Source of the DNA: Rufibacter roseolus
Lineage (GTDB): Bacteria > Bacteroidota > Bacteroidia > Cytophagales > Hymenobacteraceae
Assembly: GCF_017916365.1 (NCBI RefSeq)
Contig: NZ_JAFMSU010000003.1
Location: 1,319,059-1,383,058 of the forward strand
DNA length: 64,000 nucleotides
Direction: 5' to 3'
In this document: positions 16,401 through 25,488 of the stretch, one piece after another
Numbering within the stretch: the stretch's first letter is position 1
Layout: each line of letters begins with the position of its first letter
Notes under the pieces: generated by a model
Databases searched by the model: none
The model's input: only the letters and a program-made list of their open reading frames with translations
What the model was told of the DNA's origin: nothing
Made by a program: the position numbers and the translations under genes

Positions 16401-19400
16401 ATGCAACACCCTTTACCACAACGGTTCTTCCGGCGGTGTCTTCCGCTGCTGTTGGGCGGACTGACGCTCTTGGCTCCCCTTACTTCTGAGGCCCAGAAAA
16501 AACCGAAACCCAGCACCGCTAAAAACAAAAAAGCTGCGCAAGATCCATATCCGGAAAAACTATACAATGGCATGGCCTGGCGGTCCATCGGGCCGTACCG
16601 CGGCGGACGTTCCGCTACCGTGACCGGCGTACCGGGCAAACCTAATCTGTACTACTTCGGGAGCACGGGCGGCGGCGTGTGGCGCACGAAAGACGGCGGT
16701 TCCAGCTGGGAAAACATCTCGGATAAGTTCTTCGGGGGTTCCATTGGCGCGGTGGCGGTGAGCGAGGCCGATCCCAACGTGATCTACGTGGGCGAAGGCG
16801 AGAAAACCGTGCGCGGCAACGTGTCCAGCGGGTTTGGGATGTGGAAGTCTGAAGATGCGGGCCTGACCTGGAAACACATCGGGCTGAAAGATTCCAAGCA
16901 CATTTCACGCGTGCGCATCCACCCCAAGAACCCTGATCTGGTGTATGCGGCAGCCATGGGCAACATCTATGCGCCCAATGACATGCGCGGCGTGTACCGC
17001 TCCAAAGACGGCGGCAAGAACTGGGAGCGCGTGCTGTTCGTGAACAACGAGGTAGGCGTGGTAGACCTCACCATTGACCCGGTGAACCCCAGAAACCTGT
17101 ACGCCACCTCTTGGCGGGTGCAGCGCACGCCCTACAGCCTTTCCTCAGGCGGTCCGGGTTCCGGCATCTGGAAAAGCACCGATGGCGGCGATACCTGGAA
17201 GGAAATCTCCCGCGCTTCCGGCTTACCCAAAGGCACCCTGGGAATCATTGGCGTCACGGTTTCGCCGGTGAACAACCAGCGTGTGTGGGCCTTGGTGGAA
17301 GCCGAAGACGGCGGTTTGTTCCGCTCTGAGAACGGCGGCGAAAGCTGGACGAAGGTGAACGAAGACCGTAACCTGCGCCAGCGGGCCTGGTACTACACCC
17401 GCCTTACCGCCGATCCGCAGAATGAGGACGGCGTGTACGTGATGAACGTGAGCTACCACCACTCTACGGATGGCGGCCGCACCTTCAAGTCCCACAACGC
17501 GCCGCACGGCGACCACCATGACCTCTGGATTGCCCCCGAAGACCCCAAACGCATGATCATCGCTGATGACGGGGGCGCCCAGGTGAGCTTTGACGGCGGC
17601 GTGAACTGGAGTACCCCAGACAATCAGCCTACTGGTCAGTTCTACCGGGTGGTCACGGATAACGCCTTCCCTTACCGCATCTACGGGGCCCAGCAGGATA
17701 ACAGCGCCGTCAGGATTGCCAGCCGCACCTCGGGTCGCAGCATCGGGCTACATGACTGGGAAGAAACCGCCGGATCAGAGAGCGCGCACATCGCGGTGAA
17801 CCCCAAAGACCCCGAGATTGTGTACGGCGGGAATTACGGCGGCTTCATTGGCAGGCTGGACCACAAAACCGGCTTTGAGCGCACCATCAACGTGTGGCCG
17901 GATAACCCCATGGGCCACGGCGCCGAGGGCATGAAGTACCGTTTCCAGTGGAACTTCCCTATCTTCTTCTCGCCGCATAACGCAAATAGACTTTACACCA
18001 CGTCTAACCACGTGCACGTGACCACCAATGAAGGCCAGAGCTGGGAAGTTATCAGCCCTGATCTCACGCGCAACGACAAGTCCAAGCTGGGACCATCGGG
18101 CGGGCCCATCACCAAAGACAACACCAGCGTGGAGTACTACGGCACCATCTTCGCGGCCATGGAATCTCCGGCGGAGGAAGGCGTCATTTGGACCGGATCG
18201 GATGACGGCCTGGTGCACGTGACCCGCGATGCGGGTAAGACCTGGACCAACGTCACGCCCAAAGCCTTGCCAGAGTGGAGCATGATCAACAGCGTGGACC
18301 CGCACCCTACCCAGAAAGGCGTGATGTACATGGCGGCCACCCTCTACAAAACCGGCGATTTCCAGCCGCTGCTTTTCAAAACGGCAGATTACGGCAAGAC
18401 CTGGACCAAGATCACCAACGGTATTCCGGCCACGCATTTTACCCGGGTGGTGCGCGTAGATCCCAAAAGAGCCGGTTTGCTGTACGCCGGCACTGAGTAC
18501 GGCATGTACGTTTCGTTCAACGATGGTGCTTCCTGGAAGCCATTCCGCCTGAACCTGCCGTTGGTGCCTATCACAGATTTGACCATCAAAAACGACAACC
18601 TCATCGCCGCTACCCAAGGCCGGGGCTTCTGGATCATTGATGACCTCACGCTGCTGCACCAACTCACCCCGCAGATTGCCGTGGAGAAATTCCACCTCTA
18701 CAAACCCATGCCTACTTACCGGACCTTGGGCAGCAACGGTGCCAACCTCAAGTTTGAGGGTCAGAACCACCCCGGCGGCGTGATGGTGCATTTCTACCTG
18801 CCCACCGCCCCGGATTCTACCTCCAAGATTTCCCTGGAGATCTTGGAGAAAGACGGCAAGCTGATCAGGAAATATGATACCAAAGCCAAAGAGCCTGCGA
18901 ACAAGCTGGAGGCGAAAAATGGCCTTAACCGCTTCGTGTGGAACATGGTGTACCCCGAGGCCTCCAGATTTGAGGGCATGATTCTGTGGGGCGGCGGTAC
19001 CCAGGGACCTAAAGCCGTGCCTGGCACCTACAAAGCCCGCCTCACCGTGAACGGCCAGCCGCAGGAAACCGAGTTTGTGATCCTGCAGGACCCGCGCAGC
19101 CAAACCCCGCTGGCAGATCTGCAAGCCCAGCACGCGTTCCTGCTCTCGGTGCGTGACAAACTCACCGAGACGCATGACGCCATCAGCAAAATACGAGAGG
19201 CCCGCACCCAGATCAACAGCGTGACTTCCCGCTTCCAAGGCCGCGAGGACATGAAAGACGTGCTGGATGCCGCCAAGGCGATGAACAAGAAGATGACCGA
19301 AGTGGAGGAAACGCTGTACCAGACCAAGAACCGCAGCGGCCAGGATCCCCTGAACTTCCCCATCAGGCTGAACAACAAACTTTCTAACCTGGCGTCGCAG

Positions 19401-19589
19401 GCCTCGGTGGGTGATTTCCGCCCTACTGACCAAATGTATGCCTTCCAGAAGGAAGTGACGGCCCAGATAGACGAACAGTTGAAGAAGCTGAACCAGGTCT
19501 TCGCCACGGATTTGCCGGCCCTGAACCAGCTTATCCGGAGCAAGAACGTGGACGCCATCATGCTCAAGGAGAAAAAAGAGGCTCTCTAA
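16401..19589 (+). CDS. Secreted Asp-box (VPS10/BNR-like) propeller protein
   Basis: A 1062-residue exported protein with a signal peptide (cleavage near SEA-QKK) and many Asp-box repeats of the form S/T-x-D-G-G-x-x-W: TKDGGSSW, SKDGGKNW, STDGGDTW, SENGGESW, SFDGGVNW, TRDAGKTW and others. These build one or two large beta-propellers as in sortilin/VPS10 and sialidase-like proteins. Databases often call such proteins 'glycosyl hydrolase', but no catalytic residues can be assigned, so that name is not used. After the propeller comes a beta domain (about 790-900) and a helical tail (about 910-1062) with coiled-coil character. It has no type IX C-terminal signal. A terminator follows directly. Confidence 0.85.
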   Translation: MQHPLPQRFFRRCLPLLLGGLTLLAPLTSEAQKKPKPSTAKNKKAAQDPYPEKLYNGMAWRSIGPYRGGRSATVTGVPGKPNLYYFGSTGGGVWRTKDGGSSWENISDKFFGGSIGAVAVSEADPNVIYVGEGEKTVRGNVSSGFGMWKSEDAGLTWKHIGLKDSKHISRVRIHPKNPDLVYAAAMGNIYAPNDMRGVYRSKDGGKNWERVLFVNNEVGVVDLTIDPVNPRNLYATSWRVQRTPYSLSSGGPGSGIWKSTDGGDTWKEISRASGLPKGTLGIIGVTVSPVNNQRVWALVEAEDGGLFRSENGGESWTKVNEDRNLRQRAWYYTRLTADPQNEDGVYVMNVSYHHSTDGGRTFKSHNAPHGDHHDLWIAPEDPKRMIIADDGGAQVSFDGGVNWSTPDNQPTGQFYRVVTDNAFPYRIYGAQQDNSAVRIASRTSGRSIGLHDWEETAGSESAHIAVNPKDPEIVYGGNYGGFIGRLDHKTGFERTINVWPDNPMGHGAEGMKYRFQWNFPIFFSPHNANRLYTTSNHVHVTTNEGQSWEVISPDLTRNDKSKLGPSGGPITKDNTSVEYYGTIFAAMESPAEEGVIWTGSDDGLVHVTRDAGKTWTNVTPKALPEWSMINSVDPHPTQKGVMYMAATLYKTGDFQPLLFKTADYGKTWTKITNGIPATHFTRVVRVDPKRAGLLYAGTEYGMYVSFNDGASWKPFRLNLPLVPITDLTIKNDNLIAATQGRGFWIIDDLTLLHQLTPQIAVEKFHLYKPMPTYRTLGSNGANLKFEGQNHPGGVMVHFYLPTAPDSTSKISLEILEKDGKLIRKYDTKAKEPANKLEAKNGLNRFVWNMVYPEASRFEGMILWGGGTQGPKAVPGTYKARLTVNGQPQETEFVILQDPRSQTPLADLQAQHAFLLSVRDKLTETHDAISKIREARTQINSVTSRFQGREDMKDVLDAAKAMNKKMTEVEETLYQTKNRSGQDPLNFPIRLNNKLSNLASQASVGDFRPTDQMYAFQKEVTAQIDEQLKKLNQVFATDLPALNQLIRSKNVDAIMLKEKKEAL

Positions 19590-19609
19590 GCCTTCTCCGT
19601 TTTTAAGGA

Positions 19610-19650
19610 AAGTCCCGCTCTCCAAAAGGCAGCGGGACTTTTTCTTTTTA
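19610..19650 (+). terminator. Rho-independent terminator of the Asp-box protein gene
   Basis: AGTCCCGCT pairs with AGCGGGACT across a short loop, followed by TTTTTCTTTTT. Confidence 0.85.
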
Positions 19651-19653
19651 CCG

Positions 19654-19687
19654 TTTTAGGTCTGTTTTGAAAAAAACCTATTTAAAG
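19654..19687. repeat. Degenerate copy of the dispersed intergenic palindrome
   Basis: TTTTAGGTCTGTTTTGAAAA followed by AAACCTATTTAAA, directly behind the terminator. Confidence 0.4.
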
Positions 19688-19750
19688 CAACCTTGCGCCA
19701 CACGAAGACACCGGAGACTTCTGATACAGAAAAACTTAAGGATTAAGGGT

Positions 19751-19782
19751 GTTGACCTAATGTAGAATTAATCCTATATTTA
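19751..19782 (+). promoter_or_regulatory. Possible promoter of the RDD gene
   Basis: GTTG at 19751-19754 and TATATTTA at 19775-19782 are 20 bases apart, a near match to TTTG-N19-TAnnTTTG, 32 bases before the RDD start. Confidence 0.45.
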
Positions 19783-19814
19783 GACACATCAACCTAAACA
19801 CTAAGCCTTCGCTT

Positions 19815-20306
19815 ATGGAAAACACCACTACCAAAGACTCTTTTTTCTCTGACATTTATGAAACTTCAGAGCCGGTAGCATACGCCGGCTTCTGGATTCG
19901 GTTTGTCGCTTGGCTCATTGATGCTATTGCACTCATCATTCCTAACTGGATTATTAGCACCGTTTTCCTAGCCGGCACAGTGGTAGTGGAAGACTTGGAC
20001 AATCCCTCTGCCATATTTGCTGCCATGTCCTCTTCCTTTGTGGTTTCCACCTTGGTCAATCTGTTGTACAAGTCCGCTCTGGAGAGTTCCTCCTGGCAAG
20101 CAACCTTGGGCAAAAGAGCCCTAAACTTAAAAGTAACCGATGAACAGGGGGAGCGATTATCCTTCCTTAGGTCGCTGCTGAGGTCTTGCGCTACATACCT
20201 CTCTTACTTTATTTTTCTGATTGGCTATATCATGGCGGCTTTCACCTCTCGTAAGCAGGCTCTTCATGACAAGCTAGCCGGAACGTTGGTGGTGAAAACC
20301 CGTTAA
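19815..20306 (+). CDS. RDD family membrane protein
   Basis: A 163-residue integral membrane protein. The RDD signature appears as GFWIRFVAWLIDAIAL (about 26-41), followed by a second helix, then the conserved loop ATLGKRALNLKVTDEQGERL (about 95-114), a third helix and the terminal HDKLAGTLVVKTR. Some RDD proteins have been linked to ion transport, but no function can be given here. Base composition is slightly AT-rich. It is followed after 54 bases by mscL on the same strand, so they may be co-transcribed. Confidence 0.88.
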   Translation: MENTTTKDSFFSDIYETSEPVAYAGFWIRFVAWLIDAIALIIPNWIISTVFLAGTVVVEDLDNPSAIFAAMSSSFVVSTLVNLLYKSALESSSWQATLGKRALNLKVTDEQGERLSFLRSLLRSCATYLSYFIFLIGYIMAAFTSRKQALHDKLAGTLVVKTR

Positions 20307-20360
20307 TTACGGCTAAGCTGCTGCTTCCTTTTCTTTTTTCTAACCTATAATCAATCTTTT

Positions 20361-20786
20361 ATGTCAATTTCATCTGAGTTCAAAGAATTTGCCATGCGTG
20401 GCAACGTAGTTGATTTAGCGGTTGGGGTTGTGATTGGCGCCGCATTTGGGAGAGTGGTTACCTCGTTGGTAGAAGACATCCTGATGCCGCCGCTGGGAAT
20501 ATTGATAGGAGGTGTGGATTTCAAAGACCTTAAACTGCTGCTTCGGCAGGGAGTCATGGGCCCGGACGGGAAGTTAACAGATGTCACCCTGAACTACGGC
20601 AACTTCATCCAAAGCATCATTGACTTCCTCATCATTGCATTGGCCATTTTCATGGTGGTAAAACTGATGAACCGGCTAAAGCGCCGGAAAGCAGCTTCGC
20701 CTGATGTTCCACCCGCGCCTACCAAAGAAGAAGTGCTGCTCACCGAGATCAGGGATGCCCTGCGTACCTCGCCGCGGCAACTGTAA
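20361..20786 (+). CDS. mscL: Large-conductance mechanosensitive channel MscL
   Basis: Homopentameric channel that opens when membrane tension rises and releases solutes during osmotic downshock. The 141 residues show the amphipathic N-terminal helix ([20 protein letters not shown]), the pore helix with the glycine-rich [20 protein letters not shown], a periplasmic loop (about 48-72), the second helix (about 76-98), and a C-terminal helix bundle after a Pro-rich linker. All are standard. It ends with a repeat and a shared terminator that also serves convergent rlmN. Confidence 0.96.
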   Translation: MSISSEFKEFAMRGNVVDLAVGVVIGAAFGRVVTSLVEDILMPPLGILIGGVDFKDLKLLLRQGVMGPDGKLTDVTLNYGNFIQSIIDFLIIALAIFMVVKLMNRLKRRKAASPDVPPAPTKEEVLLTEIRDALRTSPRQL

Positions 20787-20825
20787 ACCTGTTTTACCCG
20801 ATCTTTCTTAAAAACAGGCTAAAAC
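20786..20825. repeat. Copy of the dispersed intergenic palindrome with a longer loop
   Basis: AACCTGTTTT and AAAAACAGGCTAAAAC are separated by about 14 bases; starts at the last base of the mscL stop codon. Confidence 0.5.
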
Positions 20826-20861
20826 AGAAAGAGCCACCTCAGGGGGTGGCTCTTTCTGTTA
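20823..20861. terminator. Bidirectional terminator between mscL and rlmN
   Basis: AACAGAAAGAGCCACC pairs perfectly with GGTGGCTCTTTCTGTT around a six-base loop. The A- and T-rich sides suit termination from both directions between these convergent genes. Confidence 0.85.
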
Positions 20862-20876
20862 TTTCTATCAGGAGAA

Positions 20877-21959
20877 TTACTCTCCTGCTTTTTTGTCTTT
20901 GATGGCCAACTGACCGCAGGCGGCGTCAATGTCCTTGCCCCGGCTGCGGCGCACGTTCACCTGTACGCCTCTGTCTGCCAGGTAGCGCATGAACGGCTCC
21001 AGACGGTCATCTTCTGATTTCTGGAACAGCCCGCCTTCAATGGGGTTGTACTCAATGATGTTCACCTTGCAGGGAATGATTTTGGAGAACTGCAGCAGTT
21101 CCTGGGCATCCTCAGGGTTATCGTTGAAGTGGCTGAGCAGAATGTACTCATACGTCACCTTACGGCCGGTTTTCTGATGATAGTACACCAACGCTTCCTT
21201 CAACGCCGCCAGCGAGTTGGTCTCGTTGATAGGCATGATCTCGTTGCGTTTCACGTCATTGGCGGCGTGCAGGCTCAAGGCAAGGTTGGCTTTGATACCG
21301 TCATCGGCCATTTTCTTGATCATCTTGGCGATACCGGCGGTACTTACCGTGATGCGGCGGGCCGCCATGTTCAGACCATCGGGCGCGGTGATGCGCTCAA
21401 TAGACTTCATCACATTGGCGTAGTTCAAAAGCGGCTCGCCCATGCCCATGTACACGATGTTGGTCAGGGCGCGGTCATAGTGCTGCTCGGCCTGTTCCTT
21501 GATACGCACCACCTGGTCATAGATCTCGTCGGCGTTGAGGTTGCGGATGCGGTCCATCTTGCCGGTGGCGCAGAAAGAGCAGGTCAACGAGCAACCCACC
21601 TGGCTGGACACACAGGCGGTCATGCGCTTAGGATGCGGAATGAGCACGCCTTCCACGATGTTGCCGTCAAACAGCCGGAACGTTGATTTTATGGTATAGT
21701 CGTCGCTGCGTTGGCTGGTGTTCACTTCCACGCTGTTGATGGTGAAGGAACGCTCCAGTTTCTCGCGCAGTGGCAGACTGATGTTGTTCATCTCTGAAAA
21801 TGAGGTAGCCGTCAGTTTCCAGATCCACTCGTAAACCTGTTTGGCGCGGAACGGCTTCTCGCCATTTTCCGTCATCCAGGCCTTTAGTTGGTCCAAAGAC
21901 AGTTTCCGGATGTCCTGCCGGTTCAGAATCTCTATATCTGGGATCAATGTGGTACTCAT
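20877..21959 (-). CDS. rlmN: Dual-specificity RNA methyltransferase RlmN
   Basis: Radical-SAM enzyme that methylates C2 of adenosine in 23S rRNA (A2503) and in some tRNAs. With the start at 21959 the protein is 360 residues. The radical-SAM cluster motif is C123-x3-C127-x2-C130 (GCSLTCSFCATGK). The two cysteines of the RlmN mechanism are C116 (TACVSSQ) and C348 near the C-terminus (DAACGQL). An upstream ATG at 21974 adds five residues but would start upstream of the likely transcription start. A TACCTTTG element ends four bases before the chosen ATG, so the mRNA may be leaderless. The thioesterase gene lies 21 bases upstream. Confidence 0.96.
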   Translation of the reverse strand: MSTTLIPDIEILNRQDIRKLSLDQLKAWMTENGEKPFRAKQVYEWIWKLTATSFSEMNNISLPLREKLERSFTINSVEVNTSQRSDDYTIKSTFRLFDGNIVEGVLIPHPKRMTACVSSQVGCSLTCSFCATGKMDRIRNLNADEIYDQVVRIKEQAEQHYDRALTNIVYMGMGEPLLNYANVMKSIERITAPDGLNMAARRITVSTAGIAKMIKKMADDGIKANLALSLHAANDVKRNEIMPINETNSLAALKEALVYYHQKTGRKVTYEYILLSHFNDNPEDAQELLQFSKIIPCKVNIIEYNPIEGGLFQKSEDDRLEPFMRYLADRGVQVNVRRSRGKDIDAACGQLAIKDKKAGE

Positions 21960-21963
21960 ACTA

Positions 21964-21971
21964 CAAAGGTA
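21964..21971 (-). promoter_or_regulatory. -7 promoter element immediately before rlmN
   Basis: Minus-strand TACCTTTG matches TAnnTTTG and ends four bases before the ATG at 21959, so transcription would begin at or next to the start codon. No clear -33 box. Confidence 0.5.
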
Positions 21972-21980
21972 CAAAATATC

Positions 21981-22409
21981 TTACGCTTTAGTTTCCAGCC
22001 GCTCCAGTGCTTCCTGCGGAATTGTTTGGAGTTTGCGGGCACTGTAGTCAAAGCAGAGCATACCGGTTTTGGCGTGGGCTATTTCCTTGCCGTTTTGGTT
22101 AGAAAGGCGGTAAACCAAGTCAAACCCGTACTTGCTAAACTCAGTGGACTGCACCTGCACGGTGAGTACATCGCCGTAGAACCCCTCGCCTTTGTAGACA
22201 ATGCCCACATCAGACATGATCAGTCCGGCTCCGGCAAAGTCCATTTCTGAGTAGCCGTGCGCTTTCAGGAACCGTACCCGTGCCTCGTGCAGGAGACTCA
22301 GCAAGGCATCGTTGCCAAGGTGATTGCCATAGTTGAGATCGGTGATCCGGATGGGCAGCTCGGTCTGGAAGGAGAAATGCGCGGGTAGGTCTATTTTGAT
22401 GCGGGCCAC
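21981..22409 (-). CDS. Hotdog-fold acyl-CoA thioesterase
   Basis: A 142-residue 4HBT/YbgC-like protein. The motif ITDLNYGNHLGNDALLSLL (about 22-40) is the active-site segment: an Asp followed by the Gly-Asn-His turn and the start of the hotdog helix. Members hydrolyse short or medium acyl-CoA esters; the substrate cannot be read from sequence. It starts at ATG 22409 and ends 21 bases before rlmN on the same strand, so the two are probably read together, although rlmN also has its own promoter element. No special features. Confidence 0.88.
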   Translation of the reverse strand: MARIKIDLPAHFSFQTELPIRITDLNYGNHLGNDALLSLLHEARVRFLKAHGYSEMDFAGAGLIMSDVGIVYKGEGFYGDVLTVQVQSTEFSKYGFDLVYRLSNQNGKEIAHAKTGMLCFDYSARKLQTIPQEALERLETKA

Positions 22410-22457
22410 TTTATTAATTGAGAATTAAGAATTAGGAATTAAGTCCTTTATCACCTA

Positions 22458-22661
22458 CTAGTTTCTCTGTCTAGCGTGTCTTCTTTTAAAGAACGTCACA
22501 AGTGCTATTAAAATCACTAGGGATATGAAGGTCAGATGAACTTTACTTGTTGTTTCCGATGGAATATTGTGGCCAGACGCCATGGCCATCATCAAGAAAA
22601 GCACATCAACTATGGCCAAAAGCACAAGGACAACCAATATGATGTTAAGTATAGTTCTCAT
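22458..22661 (-). CDS. Small two-helix membrane protein
   Basis: A 67-residue protein with two hydrophobic helices (about 5-29 and 43-60), a short polar loop (SGHNIPSETTSKVHL) and a basic C-terminus (KRRHARQRN), which places both ends in the cytoplasm by the positive-inside rule. No family recognised. It is supported as a real gene by its coherent topology and intergenic position 48 bases upstream of the thioesterase on the same strand. The function is unknown. Confidence 0.6.
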   Translation of the reverse strand: MRTILNIILVVLVLLAIVDVLFLMMAMASGHNIPSETTSKVHLTFISLVILIALVTFFKRRHARQRN

Positions 22662-22752
22662 ATAAGGGGCTTTAGCTAAAAGAGGCTCTAAAGGTACGCT
22701 TCATTGGAGCACAAAAAAGATTCTGACCTTGGTTTTCAGAAAAGGTGCAAAA

Positions 22753-22786
22753 AACAGGCCCGGCTCTTTTGGGAACCGGGCCTGTT
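22753..22786 (-). terminator. Terminator of the type IX cargo gene
   Basis: AACAGGCCCGG pairs with CCGGGCCTGTT, with an A-run on the plus strand that reads as a T-run on the minus strand after the stem, just past the stop at 22806. Confidence 0.75.
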
Positions 22787-22805
22787 CTGGTCAGGGGTGA
22801 AGTAC

Positions 22806-24200
22806 TTACCGTTTCACGATCTTCTGGGTGCTAACCCCAGACCTGGATTGGATTTGCAGAATATACGTACCGGCTGGTAAGGCAGAAATGTTGATTTCCT
22901 CCCCGCCCAAAGCCTTGGTTAGGTTGGAGGTAAGCAACATCTGGCCCGATAGGCTCAACACCTTCACTGTGGCGGCGGTGGCTTTCTCCAATTTCACGGT
23001 AAATTTGCTTGCTACAGGGTTAGGGTATACCAAGGCCGCCAACGAACTCAACTCTTCTTTAGAGGAAAGCACATTCTGGAAGTTGGTATATACCATTCGG
23101 AATTCATTTTTATAGCTTCCGGTAGTAGCGCTGCCTGGCTCTGCCGACCATTCCTGGTAAATGACTTCGGTAAGATCATCGGTGGCGTTGTAGGTGTTAA
23201 CAGCCTTAAACCCGTAGGTAATCACCCACTTGTCTACCTGCCATTCTTCCTCCTGATCTAACGTGAAATTGCCTTTGGCGTCATTGGTGTAGGTAGTGCG
23301 GCTATCATTCACCCAAGCCCCGTTTTCCCAGTTCTGATCAATAAGCACGTAGCTGCCGTTGGCCTGGTAGGTGGTTGTCTCCTTTTCTACATTCACCCAA
23401 GCATTGTTTGCCCATTCCTGGTAGGTATAGCTAGACAAATTATACTCCTCAAAGTCGGTCATGTCTACGTTGTCAAAGTCGTGCCACACCAGGTCTATAT
23501 CACGTTCTGTGTTCACCCAGGCGTTGCTCTCCCACTCCTGGTAAGTGAAAGAAATTGGTCTGTTGCTTCCTTGATTGTACCCTACTATGGTTTTCTCCTC
23601 TGCTACCCAAGCATTATTTTCTCTGTCATATTCTGTGACTTCGGCAAGGTAACCTAAGGTATTGTAGGTGTACACTTCTCTATGGGTCTGTTCCCAAACC
23701 CCGGTATAGTAGCTTTGGAACACTATTTCCGTGATCTTCTCATTGGCATAGGTGTAGGTTGTTCTGTAGCCGCTATACAACAACCAGGCATTGTCCTCCC
23801 AGTAATACTGGAGGTCTTCTGTGATGCGGTTGTGGCTGTCATATTTGGTCACATATTTGGAGAAATTGCTGTTGTTCGCCTCCGTTACTAATTCCTCCAC
23901 AACCAGGCCAGCCGAGTTGTAGGTATAGGCGTGGTTATAGCCCAAACGCCAGGTGTTGTTGCTCTCTTCCCAGAAGTACTCCTGGCCATTACGCGGCTGT
24001 CTGCTTCTGGTACCGGTGCGGAGGGAGTTTTGCTGGGTCTTGGTGCGTAATCCCGAACCGGAGACTTGGGCTTCTGACCGGGATTTTCTGTAGCTCTTGA
24101 AAGCAGAGGAGCTTTTCTTGCTTTGGGCTAAGCTAGTTAAGGTAAGAGCCAGGAGCAGAAATCCCAGCACCAAGGCTTTGCGCCAATTCTCGTGTGTCAT
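22806..24200 (-). CDS. Type IX secreted protein with YD-like tandem repeats
   Basis: A 464-residue exported protein. The start at 24200 (MTHENWRKALVLG) gives a signal peptide cleaved near SLAQ-S; earlier in-frame ATGs at 24224 and 24278 only add an unlikely N-terminus. After a Ser/Lys/Arg-rich linker come about eight repeats of roughly 40 residues, each with a W-x-x-N-A-W-V core and a YTY strand (NNAWVNVEKE, ESNAWVNTER, ENGAWVNDSR). They look distantly like YD/RHS repeats. The last 75 residues form a type A sorting domain: YPNPVASKFTV, then VLSLSGQML and LPAGTYILQI, ending in a basic IVKR. Cell-surface attachment or release by the type IX system is therefore expected. The binding target is unknown. 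Confidence 0.82.
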   Translation of the reverse strand: MTHENWRKALVLGFLLLALTLTSLAQSKKSSSAFKSYRKSRSEAQVSGSGLRTKTQQNSLRTGTRSRQPRNGQEYFWEESNNTWRLGYNHAYTYNSAGLVVEELVTEANNSNFSKYVTKYDSHNRITEDLQYYWEDNAWLLYSGYRTTYTYANEKITEIVFQSYYTGVWEQTHREVYTYNTLGYLAEVTEYDRENNAWVAEEKTIVGYNQGSNRPISFTYQEWESNAWVNTERDIDLVWHDFDNVDMTDFEEYNLSSYTYQEWANNAWVNVEKETTTYQANGSYVLIDQNWENGAWVNDSRTTYTNDAKGNFTLDQEEEWQVDKWVITYGFKAVNTYNATDDLTEVIYQEWSAEPGSATTGSYKNEFRMVYTNFQNVLSSKEELSSLAALVYPNPVASKFTVKLEKATAATVKVLSLSGQMLLTSNLTKALGGEEINISALPAGTYILQIQSRSGVSTQKIVKR

Positions 24201-24550
24201 GTTTTTGTTGTAAAAGTTTGTCATAGAAAAATATTTAAAGGCGGAGGAAAACTGCAATTCTTCTACTTGTTCTGTCATCTTGCTTCAGTGGCAGAACACC
24301 AAAAATACTTCTCTCAAAAGGTATTTCTCAATACTCACTTCTAAGTATATAGCAGTTTCAATATTTAAATAACCCTAATCTCTTATCAAACACAGTATGA
24401 AAGAAGGAATAATTAAAAGAAACCTAGGTTCAAACACGTAAGCAATGCGCCGGATCATAATGACTGGGCCACGCAAAAAGAAGGGGTGGCAGCCATCTTG
24501 CCCAAAGATTTACTTATTTTGGAGACCTGTATTTTAACCAGAATTTACCC
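24201..24550. other. Divergent intergenic region, no feature seen
   Basis: AT-rich spacer between the type IX cargo and the LD-carboxypeptidase. No ORF, strong hairpin or repeat was found. TTATTTTGG near 24510 is a weak -7-like word for the downstream gene. Confidence 0.4.
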
Positions 24551-25459
24551 GTGATCATACCTGCCCTACAGAAAGGAGATGCCGTTGGCATTGTTTGTTT
24601 AGCCCGCAAAGTAAGTTTAGACGACATCCAGGACGGCATCAGGTTGCTGGAGACTTGGGGATTGCGCGTTGTCCTAGGCCAGAGCATTGGGGCGGAGGAC
24701 GGGTACCTGGGCGGACCCGATGAGTTGCGGAGAACCGATTTCCAGCAGATGCTGGACAACCCACAGATCAAGGCCATTTTCTCGGCGCGGGGCGGTTACG
24801 GCACCACCCGCATCCTTGACCAACTGGACTTCTCCCGGTTAACCCAAAACCCGAAATGGATAATTGGCTTCAGTGACGTAACCGCTCTGCTCTGCCACCT
24901 GCAAACACTTGGTTTAGAAAGCATCCACGGCACCATGCCCCTGCTCATGGGCAAACCAGACACTGTTGAGGCTGACGAGAGCCTGCGCCACCTCTTGTTC
25001 CAGGAGCCGCTTTCCTATGCCGTTCCGGCCAATTTTCATAACCGATCAGGCACCGCAACAGGTCAATTGGTAGGCGGCAACCTCATTCTACTGAATAACA
25101 TCATCGGGACGGCTTCTGACGTGGATTATACCGGCAAGATTCTTTTTCTGGAGGATGTGGGTGAGTACTACTATAACGTAGACCGCGTGCTGGTGCACCT
25201 GCGCCGGCTAGGCCATCTGCAGAGATTGGCCGGCCTGGTAGTAGGTCAGTTCTCAGACATGAATGACACGGCTGTGCCCTTCGGGAAAGATGTGCCGCAA
25301 ATTGTCCTGGAACATTGCGCTGGCTATGGGTACCCTATTTGCTTTGATTTCCCGGTGGGGCACGTGCCCCGCAACCTGGCGCTGGTAGTTGGCCGCGAAG
25401 CTACGCTGCAGGTGACGCAGGAAAGTGTGACGCTGGCTTACACGCAACCCTCTTTTTAG
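24551..25459 (+). CDS. LD-carboxypeptidase (peptidase family S66)
   Basis: Serine peptidase that removes the terminal D-alanine from murein tetrapeptides during cell-wall recycling. The 302 residues carry the Ser-Glu-His triad of the family: S108 in GFSDVTALL, E201 in LFLEDVGEYYY and H271 in FPVGHVPRN. The ARGGYG turn (79-84) and GGNLILLNNIIGT (about 175-187) are also typical. No signal peptide is seen, so it should act in the cytoplasm like LdcA. The start is a GTG at 24551 that directly precedes the conserved IPALQKGDAVGIV strand; no better start exists. The stop codon lies inside a dispersed palindrome. Confidence 0.92.
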   Translation: MIIPALQKGDAVGIVCLARKVSLDDIQDGIRLLETWGLRVVLGQSIGAEDGYLGGPDELRRTDFQQMLDNPQIKAIFSARGGYGTTRILDQLDFSRLTQNPKWIIGFSDVTALLCHLQTLGLESIHGTMPLLMGKPDTVEADESLRHLLFQEPLSYAVPANFHNRSGTATGQLVGGNLILLNNIIGTASDVDYTGKILFLEDVGEYYYNVDRVLVHLRRLGHLQRLAGLVVGQFSDMNDTAVPFGKDVPQIVLEHCAGYGYPICFDFPVGHVPRNLALVVGREATLQVTQESVTLAYTQPSF

Positions 25460-25488
25460 GCTAATTTCAGGAAATCGGCTTTAAAACG
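25453..25488. repeat. Copy of the dispersed intergenic palindrome overlapping a stop codon
   Basis: TTTTTAGGCTAATTTCAGGA followed by AATCGGCTTTAAAACG; the TAG of the LD-carboxypeptidase gene is part of the left frame. Confidence 0.5.

Noticed and set aside
16401..19589. Annotation of the Asp-box protein as a glycosyl hydrolase
   Set aside because: Asp-boxes only show a propeller fold; no catalytic residues of a sialidase or other hydrolase can be assigned.
17775..19625. Minus-strand open frame of 616 codons
   Set aside because: It is antisense to the Asp-box protein gene, whose product has clear signal peptide and repeats. The antisense product is His/Val/Arg-rich with no domain, a usual shadow of GC-rich codons.
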